Shown: positions 9,618 to 18,123, numbered from the stretch's first letter. The stretch: 64,000 nucleotides of DNA from an uncultured Bacteroidales bacterium (GCA_902787185.1 CADAFP010000012.1:26469-90468); one strand, 5' to 3'. Notes: generated by a model not told the origin, from the sequence alone. Program-made: numbers and translations.

Positions 9618-9649
9618 CAAAGTTAGTTGTTTGCGCCATTAATCCCAAA
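9618..9649 (-). promoter_or_regulatory. Promoter of the I-C cas operon
   Basis: On the minus strand TTTG (9649-9646), 20 bases and TAACTTTG (9625-9618) match the Bacteroidetes consensus TTTG-N19/20-TAnnTTTG. The start should fall near 9612, giving a leader of about 35 bases before the cas3 ATG at 9576. It is the only strong promoter I see for the seven-gene operon. Confidence 0.75.
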
Positions 9650-9767
9650 TAAAGTTATTGACACCTTATTTCTTGCAAAATAAACACATAGGAGTGTCAA
9701 ATCTTGGCACTGCTGATTTATTTTTTGTTAATTGTGCTTTTTATGCCTGTCTTTCCCCTGTAATAAC

Positions 9768-9875
9768 TTGACAGATTTGAGAGCGATTAACTAAGTTGGT
9801 TTACACTCATTTTATCGTTCGCCTAAACTGGGTTGACAGTTTGGCGGTTTTATCACTGATTGGGTTTACAGCTCT
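9768..9875. repeat. Imperfect 65-bp-spaced direct repeat
   Basis: TTGACAG at 9768 and 9833 and GGTTTACA at 9798 and 9863 recur with the same 65-bp offset, and the bases between are loosely similar. The offset equals the repeat-plus-spacer period of the neighbouring Cas12a-type array (65-66 bp). No Cas12a handle is visible here, so this may be very old array sequence or an unrelated duplication. Confidence 0.4.
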
Positions 9876-9923
9876 ACGGGCAAAGTGACCATGACCACAG
9901 ACCCCGGTCAACGACAAAATGCA

Positions 9924-10091
9924 AAATCCAATAGTAGAAATTCTTAGGGTCTTCTAGACAACTGGTGCGTGATTGAATCTCACAATACTTTCTACAATTA
10001 TAGAAATTTGAGTAGTCACTTAGACATGATGCAACCGATAACGGTTGCATTGAGATCTACAATAGTAGAAATTATTTGGGTCTTATAGAAC
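9924..10091 (-). CRISPR. Three-repeat type V-A (Cas12a) mini-array, partly decayed
   Basis: Read on the minus strand, 10091-10055 is an intact Cas12a-type repeat. It begins GTTCTATAAGACCC and ends AATTTCTACTATTGTAGAT, the handle stem-loop (TCTAC/GTAGA) known from Cas12a crRNAs. A second copy (10025-9990) ends AATTTCTATAATTGTAGAA, and a third (9959-9924) has AATTTCTACTATTG followed by a broken loop. The cores CAATAGTAGAAATT, CAATTATAGAAATT and CAATAGTAGAAATT start at 9929, 9995 and 10060, a 65-66-bp period that leaves spacers of about 29-30 bp, normal for V-A. Decay grows away from 10091, so the leader end is on the right. No cas12a, cas1, cas2 or cas4 of V-A type lies in this window. This is either a relic or a stand-alone guide locus. 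Confidence 0.85.
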
Positions 10092-10379
10092 GAGCCTGAG
10101 GCTCGCAATAGATTGACAACTGCCTCGTGTGAATGGGGGTTCCTCGCTTCTCTTTGTCGCCTGATTGACAGGGGGATACTCAAATGGCCGCCCTTTGGGC
10201 GTCTGCCACCACTCGCTATATTCCGAGACTCAACAAAATTTGGTGCGGTTGCCCTGCAAAAAGGGCGGGGAATCTTGGATATGTCGATTTTTTTGTGTAG
10301 TTTTGTGGTGTCCTTGTGTGGTCTAATGGATAGACAGATTAATAGCAAGGTTGTTTTAACGGTTAAAAATCAGAGCATT
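10092..10379. other. Leader side of V-A mini-array; no gene seen
   Basis: This 288-bp stretch lies on the leader side of the mini-array and upstream of the next gene. A small dyad GAGCC/GGCTC (10092-10104) abuts the intact repeat. The frame of the following gene is open here from 10113, but the translation is rich in Cys, Arg and Pro and does not look like protein. Minus-strand frames also look random. It may hold the mini-array promoter, which I cannot pinpoint. Confidence 0.4.
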
Positions 10380-10940
10380 ATGAAACCCGAAGACCATTTC
10401 GACGAGAATCATGTCCCTACCGAGGAGGATTTCGCCCCCGGGCAGGTCGATGAGAAAGAAGAGTCGCGCAAGTTCATCAAGAAGAGCTGCCGTGCCCATA
10501 GCGTCTTTTACATCATTATGGGCATCATATTTCTTATGAACGGCATTATCAATATCGACAGTGTGAGCGACAGCAAACTGTACCAGTGCCCGCTCATTGC
10601 CTTGATGCTGGTGTCGGCCATCGCCATGGGCTTTTATGCCCTCATCTATGAGAGAATCCGCCGAGCCTCGACAGCGAGGGAGATGAAGAAGTTCACCGAT
10701 CTGACGAGCGCCAATACCCTGTTTTCGAAACTCATCCTCATCACCATGACGCTATGCATTATCGTCGCCGCTGTTTTAGGGCTGATTGACAAGACCTCTT
10801 GGTATGTCATCGTGCTGGCTGTTATTGTCATCGGCGCACTTATTGGCGGGCTGTGGTGGCTCATCAAGGACTCAGACAAGAAAGATGCCTGCGATATCGA
10901 AATCGAGAAATTACTGGCCCTGGAAGAGGGAGAAAACTAA
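10380..10940 (+). CDS. Small four-helix membrane protein, function unknown
   Basis: A 186-residue protein I do not recognise. I chose ATG 10380 (MKPEDHFDENHVPTEEDF) because an A/T-rich initiation region precedes it and the longer frame from 10113 is not protein-like. The first 50 residues are acidic and soluble. Four hydrophobic helices follow: about 51-70 (VFYIIMGIIFLMNG), 80-100, 122-143 and 150-170 (VIVLAVIVIGALIGGLWWLI). The C terminus is charged and probably cytoplasmic. It is alone on the plus strand between the CRISPR region and a secreted protein gene. Nothing ties it to CRISPR except position. Confidence 0.75.
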   Translation: MKPEDHFDENHVPTEEDFAPGQVDEKEESRKFIKKSCRAHSVFYIIMGIIFLMNGIINIDSVSDSKLYQCPLIALMLVSAIAMGFYALIYERIRRASTAREMKKFTDLTSANTLFSKLILITMTLCIIVAAVLGLIDKTSWYVIVLAVIVIGALIGGLWWLIKDSDKKDACDIEIEKLLALEEGEN

Positions 10941-11189
10941 CCGTTGGACTCGGGCTCTCACCGGCCTGTGACATGCTGTGTAGAAGAAGTGAAGGCTCAC
11001 TGTTTTAGGGAATGTGGTAGTTTCGGTGCCCATTACTGTTTATTTGGGCATTAAAATGGGGAGAATCTGAGCTGGAAACCGTAAATTTGTGAATCTAAAT
11101 AATTAGCCTCCGCTGATGGGTCAAACGGGTTCTGCCCACCATGCGGCTCGAAACATAAACTGAAATGAACCCACTAAAATTCTTGTTAT

Positions 11190-13088
11190 ATGATAAAAAA
11201 ATTCTCTATGATTGTTGCGGCGTCGTTACTGGCAATCGGCATGGCATCGGCCCAGCAGATTGACTTGAGTATGCCCAAAGCCGACGTTGGCAAGATGCTG
11301 CCGCGTGTTGAACAGATGAGCATCGAGTCCAGCAGCGTTTACCGCGCTCCGCACAAGGCCATCGGTGACGTGATTGCCCACTGGCCGCTGAACACCTTCC
11401 AGGAGTTCTCGATGCTGATGAGTATGGGCCTGATTGACGCCAACGATGACGGAATTGGCTGGGGCGCCACTTCAACGGGCACCAATCTGAACGTCTTCTG
11501 CTCCAGCAATGCTGATGAGGCCAATGACGACTGGTTGATCACGCCCGCCATCTATCTCGAGGCCGGCAAGAATTATCAAGTGAGCGTGCAGCTGCGTGGC
11601 CGCAACGCTGAACGCAAAATGGAGATCATGGCAGGCCAGGAGGCGACAGTCGAGGGCATGACCATCCGCGTGACCGGTGTGGAGACTGTCACGACCGACA
11701 CCTATCACATGCACAAGGGCTCCTTTATTGCCGAGGCCGACGGCGAGTACATGATCGGCTTCCACGATGTGAGCGATGCTGCCGATAGGGCCTACCTTTA
11801 TCTGGCCGACATCATCGTCAGCGAGGCTGCACCGGCTGATGCTCCCGCCGCACCAACCGACTTCACAGTTGTCCCGGGCGAGAATGCCGCCCTCACGGCC
11901 GACATCCACTTCACGCTGCCCACGCTGACGGTGGCAGGTGATGCGCTGACGGGCATCGACTATGCCGAGCTGCTGTGCAATGGCGAGACCGTGTGCACCT
12001 GGAATGATGTGGCCCCCGGCGACGAAATCGCCTATGTAGATATGCCCACCAGTGGCGGCTCAAAGACCTATGTCGTTGTCGCCTATAATGACGCCGGCCA
12101 AGGTGCTCCCGCCGAGCAGACCGTGTGGGTGGGATATGACATTCCCAAGGCCCCGACCAATGTAGTGCTCTCGGCCGCCAACCCCGACGACATGCTGCTC
12201 ACCTGGGATGCTCCCACGGCAGGCTACAATGGATTGCTCTTTGACCCCGAGAACATCTGGTACCATGTTTACTCTGTCCACACGACGATGGCTGGTTCCA
12301 CGCTGGGTGACGTCATCTTCACCACCGAGAAGGGCGTGACCTCGCAGCAGCTGGGCCAGGGCATCGACGAAGGCGAGGAGCGCGGCATGAACTGCTTTGC
12401 TGTGGCTGCCGTCAACGAGTCGGGCGAGGGACCGTTCCAGGGCTCGAACTATCTGCTGATTGGTGCACCCTATCCGCTGCCGTTTGAGGAGAACTTCGCC
12501 AATGGCGTGGCCAGCACGTTCTGGACGGGCTCCGGCTCGGGACTCGGCTATGACTATGGCCTGGCCGGTAGTGGCATCCGCAATGCTAATACCGAGTCTG
12601 GTGGCGCTCTGTTCATGGAAACGTTCTTCAACGATACCATCCAGGGCCACAGCTTCAAGGTGAGCATGGAGGGTGCCAGGGCTCCCAAACTGTCGTTCAA
12701 GCGTTCGACCGAGAACGGACACCTGATTATGCAGGTTATCGTGTACAATGCCGACCGCACGCACGTTGAGACCGTCTATGAGGAGGATATTCCTCAAGCC
12801 GACGAATGGCAAGAGGTGGAAGTGTCTCTCGACGCTTTCGTTGGCGAGCCCCGATACATCTGCGTCGCCTTCTCGGCTATTGACCCCGAAATGTCCAACT
12901 ACTACAAGTATCTGAATGTTACCGACATCCGCATCTATGACGCAGCACCCACTGCCGTTACCGAGGTGCTCAGCGAGCGTGATGTTGACAACACCGTTTA
13001 CTCGATCGATGGACGCGTGATGGGAACCAGCATCGAGAACCTGCCCAAGGGTATCTACATCCAGGGCGGCAAGAAGATTCTGAAATAA
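11190..13088 (+). CDS. Secreted multidomain protein with FN3-like and adhesin-type domains
   Basis: A 632-residue exported protein. A signal peptide (MIKKFSMIVAASLLAIGMASA) is followed by a jelly-roll-like region of the cleaved-adhesin type (DDWLITPAIYLEAG), two fibronectin type III-like units (about 215-320 and 320-420) and a second jelly-roll-like region (PLPFEENFANGV onward). The last 30 residues (SIDGRVMGTSIENLPKGIYI) resemble the C-terminal sorting tails common on secreted Bacteroidetes proteins. It is probably a surface or secreted binding protein; the ligand is unknown. A strong terminator follows at 13115. TAAATTTG at 11092-11099 is a possible -7 element, but without a clear -33. Confidence 0.8.
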   Translation: MIKKFSMIVAASLLAIGMASAQQIDLSMPKADVGKMLPRVEQMSIESSSVYRAPHKAIGDVIAHWPLNTFQEFSMLMSMGLIDANDDGIGWGATSTGTNLNVFCSSNADEANDDWLITPAIYLEAGKNYQVSVQLRGRNAERKMEIMAGQEATVEGMTIRVTGVETVTTDTYHMHKGSFIAEADGEYMIGFHDVSDAADRAYLYLADIIVSEAAPADAPAAPTDFTVVPGENAALTADIHFTLPTLTVAGDALTGIDYAELLCNGETVCTWNDVAPGDEIAYVDMPTSGGSKTYVVVAYNDAGQGAPAEQTVWVGYDIPKAPTNVVLSAANPDDMLLTWDAPTAGYNGLLFDPENIWYHVYSVHTTMAGSTLGDVIFTTEKGVTSQQLGQGIDEGEERGMNCFAVAAVNESGEGPFQGSNYLLIGAPYPLPFEENFANGVASTFWTGSGSGLGYDYGLAGSGIRNANTESGGALFMETFFNDTIQGHSFKVSMEGARAPKLSFKRSTENGHLIMQVIVYNADRTHVETVYEEDIPQADEWQEVEVSLDAFVGEPRYICVAFSAIDPEMSNYYKYLNVTDIRIYDAAPTAVTEVLSERDVDNTVYSIDGRVMGTSIENLPKGIYIQGGKKILK

Positions 13089-13114
13089 ACACTGCATAAA
13101 TACGCAAACACTCT

Positions 13115-13149
13115 AAAGGCTCCAGGCTTGATTGGCTTGGAGCCTTTTT
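13115..13149 (+). terminator. Rho-independent terminator of the secreted-protein gene
   Basis: AAGGCTCCA and TGGAGCCTT form a near-perfect stem around a GGCTTGATTGGCT loop, followed by a T run. It lies 27 bp after the stop at 13088 and points in the same direction. Confidence 0.85.
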
Positions 13150-13549
13150 CTTGAAGGAAACGGCCCCAAAGCCGCCAGCATTATGCTTTGGGATGGATGA
13201 AGACAGGAAAGAAACCGTTGATGAAATTCAAATTGAATTATTAGAGTCCAGGGAAGCATCGCTGATGTTAGCGGTTCGAAGAACTGATTTCAATGAGAAA
13301 GACCATGCAAGAACCTCGAAGAGGTTCGCAGCTTGGTCCATGGGCAGAACTATGCAAGTGCCTCGGAGAGGAACTTTGTGATTGACAGGCATTTGAGTGA
13401 TGCGGAAGTTCGTCTTCGACGCACTTTCTACTTGAGATGGCTGCCACCAAGCTGCGCTCATCTTCGATGAGCTGGCATGGTGTTTTCCATAATTATGCCT
13501 ATATTGAATATCTTTCCCAGGACACTCTAATAAAATTGAATTATTGTAT
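13150..13549. other. Intergenic block with a run of tri-nucleotide-loop hairpins
   Basis: No convincing gene fills these 400 bp, although short open frames exist on both strands. Instead there is a series of perfect hairpins with three-base loops: GTTC-GAA-GAAC (13274-13284), GAACCTC-GAA-GAGGTTC (13311-13327), CCTC-GGA-GAGG (13361-13371), CGTC-TTC-GACG (13411-13421) and GCTCATC-TTC-GATGAGC (13456-13472). The regularity suggests a structured RNA or a REP-like palindromic element. I cannot name it. Confidence 0.45.
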
Positions 13550-13589
13550 TATCTTTGCAAGAGAAAACATTGATTATTGAGAAACAGAT

Positions 13590-14840
13590 ATGGCTCAGAC
13601 GTTGTTGTGGATGATTGTGGCGTTTGTGACGCTGGATTTTGTGGTCAGCAGTGTGCTGTCGTGGTTGAACACGCGGTGGATGACACATCCGGTACCGCCA
13701 GAGTTGGAGGGACTGTATGACGAGGAGAAGTACCGCCGCCAGCAGGACTATATGCGCACCAACAAGCGGGTGTCGCTCGTCGCGCGCTGCGTGTCGTTCT
13801 CGCTGACGCTCGTCATCCTGGGCTTCGGGCTGTTGGGATGGCTCGATGGCCAGTGCAAGGCGTGGACCGATGTGCCCATGCTGCAGGTCATCCTGTTCCT
13901 GGTCATCTACAACCTGTTCAACACCGTCATCGGGCTGCCGTTCAGCTACTACTCGACGTTTGTCATCGAGGAGCGTTTCGGGTTCAACCGCACAACGCAC
14001 AAGACGTTCTGGCTCGACGCGCTCAAGTCGTTCGCTGTCTCGACCGTCCTCAGCGTGGTGCTGATGGCTGTGGTCTATTGGCTATACCAGACCTACGGGC
14101 AGCAATTCTGGATCTGGGCGACGCTGGCCATCGCCGTGTTTATCGTGTTCTTCTCGATGTTCTACAGCAACCTCATTGTGCCGCTGTTCAACAAGCAGAC
14201 TCCCCTGCCCGAGGGCGAATTGCGCGATGCCATCACAGCGGCGGTGCAGCGTTTCGGCTCCAAATTCAAGGACATCTACATCATCGACGGCAGCAAGCAC
14301 TCGACCAAGGCCAACGCCTACTTCACGGGCTTCGGGCCCAAGAAGCGCATCGTGCTGTATGACACGCTGCAGGACCAGATGACCAACGAGGAGATTGTCG
14401 CCGTGCTCGCCCATGAGTTCGGGCACTATAAGCACCGCGACACGTTCAAGAACATGTTCATCTCCATCGCAATGGTGGCGGTGAATCTGTTTATCTTCTC
14501 ACTGCTGGTAAGCAATCCCGACCTGCCTGCCGCCCTGGGAGGCACCGCGCCGTCGTTCATCCTTGCACTGGTGGCCTTCTCGCTGCTGTTCTCGCCCATC
14601 GACCTGCTGCTCAACCCTCTGGGCAATGCCATCTCGCGTCGCGCCGAATACCGCGCCGACGCCTATGCCGCCGAACATGGGCACGGCGAGACGCTCATCA
14701 GCGGCCTGAAGAAACTGGCGAGCCACGGCCTGAGCAACCTCACGCCCCACCCGCTGGTGGTGTGGTTCAGCTACAGCCACCCCACCCTGGCCCAACGCAT
14801 CCGCGCCATCCGCTCGTCAAACAACACTAACAACAACTAA
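13590..14840 (+). CDS. M48 family membrane metalloprotease (Ste24/CAAX protease 1-like)
   Basis: A 416-residue integral membrane zinc protease of the Ste24 type. The zinc motif HEFGH lies at about residues 275-279 (LAHEFGHYKHR), and the third ligand is expected in RRAEYRADAYAAEHG near the C terminus. Several membrane spans precede the catalytic part (MIVAFVTLDFVVSS, SFSLTLVILGFGLLG, VILFLVIYNLFNTVIGL and others). Its length fits bacterial Ste24 homologues, which trim or clear membrane proteins. TATCTTTG at 13550-13557 is a likely -7 promoter element. It appears monocistronic. Confidence 0.93.
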   Translation: MAQTLLWMIVAFVTLDFVVSSVLSWLNTRWMTHPVPPELEGLYDEEKYRRQQDYMRTNKRVSLVARCVSFSLTLVILGFGLLGWLDGQCKAWTDVPMLQVILFLVIYNLFNTVIGLPFSYYSTFVIEERFGFNRTTHKTFWLDALKSFAVSTVLSVVLMAVVYWLYQTYGQQFWIWATLAIAVFIVFFSMFYSNLIVPLFNKQTPLPEGELRDAITAAVQRFGSKFKDIYIIDGSKHSTKANAYFTGFGPKKRIVLYDTLQDQMTNEEIVAVLAHEFGHYKHRDTFKNMFISIAMVAVNLFIFSLLVSNPDLPAALGGTAPSFILALVAFSLLFSPIDLLLNPLGNAISRRAEYRADAYAAEHGHGETLISGLKKLASHGLSNLTPHPLVVWFSYSHPTLAQRIRAIRSSNNTNNN

Positions 14841-14883
14841 ACAACTGGGACAACAATCATAGAAGGAAGAAATAAATGACGGT

Positions 14884-14972
14884 GTGTCATAAATCAACTA
14901 TATTCAACATAACCGCCCGTTGGGCGGGAAATTAAACAAATTATATATAAAATTTAGTATAAATTATGACAC
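14884..14972. repeat. Small inverted-repeat element, MITE-like
   Basis: GTGTCATAA (14884-14892) and TTATGACAC (14964-14972) bound an AT-rich 89-bp segment that also contains the hairpin CCGCCC-GTT-GGGCGG. The termini lie between the M48 gene and the 3' end of the broken CotH gene. It could be a non-autonomous mobile element or a bidirectional terminator. I see no target-site duplication. Confidence 0.35.
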
Positions 14973-15043
14973 GCCTGCCTCCAATCCATCATATCGTGGA
15001 CCCATGTCCCAGCAAATGCAGTTGTTAATGAGGCAGCGCCCCT

Positions 15044-16367
15044 TTAGAAGCTTGAAGAATTGATAGGGCACACCTTGACAGCGTCAACACTACCATCGCC
15101 ATAGGTTGTCAGCATGATGTTGACACCATTCCATGGCTTATCGCTGCTCATTCCCGCCATGTTGATGTATTTCACGTTGACAATACTTTTCTCACCCGAG
15201 TCAGTGACATGATCAAGTCCTGCGGCATGTGGCAGATGCTTGTCAAACCATTCAATATTGGCAATTAACGAGCTCTTTATTCCTTCCACTCTATCAGCGA
15301 TGCTTTCCGTATTGCTGCGGTTCCATCGGATATTGTCTTGATAGAGTGCTTCGCCGCAATGCAGCAGGTTTTCATCAATATATTCCATCCACGGTTGCAC
15401 CTGTACAGGGTAAAACTGACTCCAGGCGTCTTTAACAGCGTCACAAAAGTCACCATCCTTTATCAGTTCACCTATCCAATGTGGAGTGAATCCGTAAGAA
15501 GTTTTCATGCGGAAGGTATAATCGGTTTTCTCTCGTTGATTGCAATTCAAGTCCCACAATGGGCCTGCCATCCAACGGGCACCATCCTCCCAATCCTTGT
15601 GCAGGTAAAAGCTGCCATGAAATCCGTCGCTGTTGTCCAGAACTTCTTGAATGATGAAATAACGCGCCATTGCGTCCACATCAATCAGCCGCTCCCACGC
15701 TCCACTGGTTTTGTCGTCGTCATAGATGGCCGTATTGATTGCCTTAAACTCATCGGTCAACCAATTCTTTTGTGCGCTGGAAAGCGAATCGGGAGAGTGG
15801 TATGTGATTCTGATACCCCATTGGTCATTCTCCGTCAAATAAATCTGATTGGCATCGTAATAATTGTCCACCTCGACAAGCCAACCGTAAGGGATTGTAC
15901 TCCCATCCTTATTCCAGTTGGGTTGCTCATAGATGTTGAGACGGTTCTTGCCGATGCGGATGGTCTCGGTGAGCAGATACAAGCCGACGTAGTCGCCATT
16001 GAGTACCACTTCAACAGGCTTGGTCGATGGGGTCCATTCCATACCCATGATGTTGCCGAGTTGCATTCCTGCCACTGTCGATTCATGAAAATGAAGCAAT
16101 GCCCAATGCCTGTTCTTCTTCATGCCAAGCAACGAGGTTTTATTCGCCAACTTGATTTTATAGGGCTTCTTGGCATCCCTCCATGAGGAGTTTCCTGTCA
16201 ACCGTGTAGTAGGTTGCTGGAACGTAAACTGTCTTGGAAGTGACGGCCTGGTGATTTTGTGTCTCGATGTACATCACAGGCAGTGTGCCCGATTGCCCTG
16301 CCACTGTCAAAACCGCCAGCCACAAATAGAGGGTCGCTGATGTTCTAAAAAGTAGATTTCCTTTCAT
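15044..16367 (-). pseudogene. CotH-kinase-family secreted protein, frameshifted near the N terminus
   Basis: Two frames make one gene. From 16367, a signal peptide and MYIETQNHQAVTSKTVYVPATYYTV form the usual start of Bacteroidetes CotH proteins. The reading then shifts near 16200 into LTGNSSWRDAKKPYKIKL, the CotH (R/T)GNS(S/T)W..KKPYK motif, and runs to 15044. The stretch normally found between these two parts (about 15-25 residues) seems to be missing, so a small out-of-frame deletion is the likely cause. CotH-like proteins are secreted kinase-fold proteins. The second frame would be 385 residues if started internally at 16201, without a signal peptide, so the gene is probably dead. A TACTTTTG promoter element remains at 16401-16394. 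Confidence 0.8.
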
Positions 16368-16393
16368 GATTTGTCAGAATAAAAATTGCGATG

Positions 16394-16526
16394 CAAAAGT
16401 AGAAGTGCCCCCAGTGAACCTCAAGCACACTGAATCATAACTGTTCACAATGTGTTCACAAATGTTCACAAGACGCATATAATACCGTTGCTGCGACAGC
16501 AATATTGCTGAAATGCACTAACTTTG
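16394..16526. promoter_or_regulatory. Divergent promoter region with triple operator
   Basis: Two -7 elements face away from each other: TACTTTTG (16401-16394, minus) for the CotH gene and TAACTTTG (16519-16526, plus) for the TPR regulator. Between them GTTCACAA occurs three times (16443, 16454 and 16464), 11 and 10 bp apart, so on one face of the helix. A 15-bp dyad TTGCTG-CGA-CAGCAA lies at 16488-16502. The plus promoter ends 4 bp before ATG 16531, which suggests a leaderless mRNA. Confidence 0.6.
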
Positions 16527-16530
16527 CGGC

Positions 16531-18123
16531 ATGGAACGATGCGTACAATTCTTGATCGCGTGTTGCTGTTTGCTGACAATTGTTTCATGCGGCAGCAACC
16601 ACTACCCACAACCGCTTGCACTATTGACTGCCGACAGTCTAATCACCAACCACCCCGATAGTGCATTGCGGCTGCTTGCCGAAGTAGCTGCCGATGCCGA
16701 GACATGGCCCAGGGAAGACCGTATGCGGTACTATTTGCTCAGGAACAGGGCCGAGGAGAAATGTCATATCCTACACGACAATGACTCGGCCATGCAAGAA
16801 GCGGTCCGTTACTTTGACAAGCACGGCTCATCTCAAGAGAGGGCGCTTGCCTGGTTTGAATTGGGGCGCGTCTATGACGAGATGCAGCTCACGGGGGATG
16901 CCCTCAACGCCTATAACCATTCACAGGCCACCGATACGCTATCGACTGATAGTGCCGTCCTTTCTATCAGGGCACGCGCTGTCAATCAGATCGGGCAAGT
17001 GAATATGTATCAGGATTTGTACCGCCAGAGCCAGCCACACTTCATGAAGGCCATTCATCTTGGAGAGTTAGCTGGCGATACAGTGGTTCAAATATACGCC
17101 CTCCGCAATCTGGCTCGCAGCCATGTGGCGCTCGAGCAATATGAGCAAGGTGTCGCCATGTTCAAGAAAGCGGCACAGATTGCTCTTGACTGCGATGATG
17201 CAGAATCGTTCCAGACCATTCAAGTGGAGCTTTCGGACACATACCTTAACCTGGATGATTTGCCCCGGATGAAAGCATCGCTCGATGCCTGTCACGGCCT
17301 ACGGACAACCGATAGTTGCATCCTCACCAATCAGTATGCCAACTACTATCTGGCAACTGGCAATCTTGATTCGGCAGCGATATTGTTCCGCCAGGGACTT
17401 GACGCCGACAACCCCTACGTGCAGCGGGATGCCATGCTCAACTCGGCCGACATTCTGGCCGAACGACAACAATATCGTGAAGCATTTGAACTGTTGGGTA
17501 GGAGCATTGCCAAAGATGACTCGCTGACGGCTGTGGAAAAGGGACAGAATGCCAATCTGATTGCCACGCTCAACAAGAAGTTGGACAATGAACGCCGTCA
17601 GGATGCCAAGTTGCGCAGGCAAGACCTGACTATTATCGCCCTGTCAATTTTCCTGCTTGGCATGATGCTGTTTGCTTATTTTACTATCAAGCATAAAAAC
17701 CTGCTCAACCGACTCCAGCGCGAGAAAGCAGACAAACTGATGCAAGAACTGCGTGAGGCACAGCAGCAACCGCGCTCAAGCAGAGTGCAAGGGGCGCGTG
17801 CATTTTCCGAAACTACGCTTTATGCCAACTTCCACGACCCCAGATTTGTGCCCAAGTTAGCAGACTACAATGCTCTTGAAGACGCGCTCAATACCACTTA
17901 TGACGGTTGCATCGAGAAGGTGAGGCAACTCAATGGCAAACTCAAGGACAAAGAGATTACGCTTTGTATGCTTGAGAAAGCCAAAGTTCCCAACAAACTG
18001 ATCTGTGCCTTCCTGGGCATGGAGCCCAACGCCTTGAGCATGATGCGCTCAAGGCTCTATTACAAACTCTTTAAAAGAAAAGGGACAGCCGACCTGTTCC
18101 ATGAATTCATCAGTACCCTTTAA
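16531..18123 (+). CDS. Membrane-anchored TPR lipoprotein regulator with C-terminal HTH
   Basis: A 530-residue protein of a Bacteroidetes signalling type. The N terminus is a lipoprotein signal with the lipobox IVSC. Tetratricopeptide repeats occupy about residues 45-350. A single membrane span (about 367-387, LTIIALSIFLLGMMLFAYF) and a short coiled coil (LLNRLQREKADKLMQELREA) follow. The last 75 residues (KDKEITLCMLEKAKVPNKL...LGMEPNALSMMRSRLYYKL) look like a helix-turn-helix. The layout suggests a periplasmic or surface sensor joined to a cytoplasmic DNA-binding end. It may control the small secreted-protein gene that follows 14 bp later and the divergent CotH gene. Its own target sites are unknown. 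Confidence 0.8.
   Translation: MERCVQFLIACCCLLTIVSCGSNHYPQPLALLTADSLITNHPDSALRLLAEVAADAETWPREDRMRYYLLRNRAEEKCHILHDNDSAMQEAVRYFDKHGSSQERALAWFELGRVYDEMQLTGDALNAYNHSQATDTLSTDSAVLSIRARAVNQIGQVNMYQDLYRQSQPHFMKAIHLGELAGDTVVQIYALRNLARSHVALEQYEQGVAMFKKAAQIALDCDDAESFQTIQVELSDTYLNLDDLPRMKASLDACHGLRTTDSCILTNQYANYYLATGNLDSAAILFRQGLDADNPYVQRDAMLNSADILAERQQYREAFELLGRSIAKDDSLTAVEKGQNANLIATLNKKLDNERRQDAKLRRQDLTIIALSIFLLGMMLFAYFTIKHKNLLNRLQREKADKLMQELREAQQQPRSSRVQGARAFSETTLYANFHDPRFVPKLADYNALEDALNTTYDGCIEKVRQLNGKLKDKEITLCMLEKAKVPNKLICAFLGMEPNALSMMRSRLYYKLFKRKGTADLFHEFISTL

Noticed and set aside
10113-10379. N-terminal extension of the membrane protein gene
   Set aside because: Composition is not protein-like and it starts only 21 bp from the V-A repeat. 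ATG 10380 has a better initiation region.
9577-10379. Search for a cas12a or V-A adaptation gene fragment beside the mini-array
   Set aside because: No frame in this interval shows RuvC or other Cas12a motifs; the sequence is non-coding.
12060-13097. 345-codon minus-strand open frame
   Set aside because: Shadow of the secreted-protein gene at 11190, which has a signal peptide, domains and terminator.
13151-13461. Two open frames of about 76 codons on opposite strands
   Set aside because: They run through the hairpin block. I see no signal, motif or initiation region that favours protein over structured sequence.
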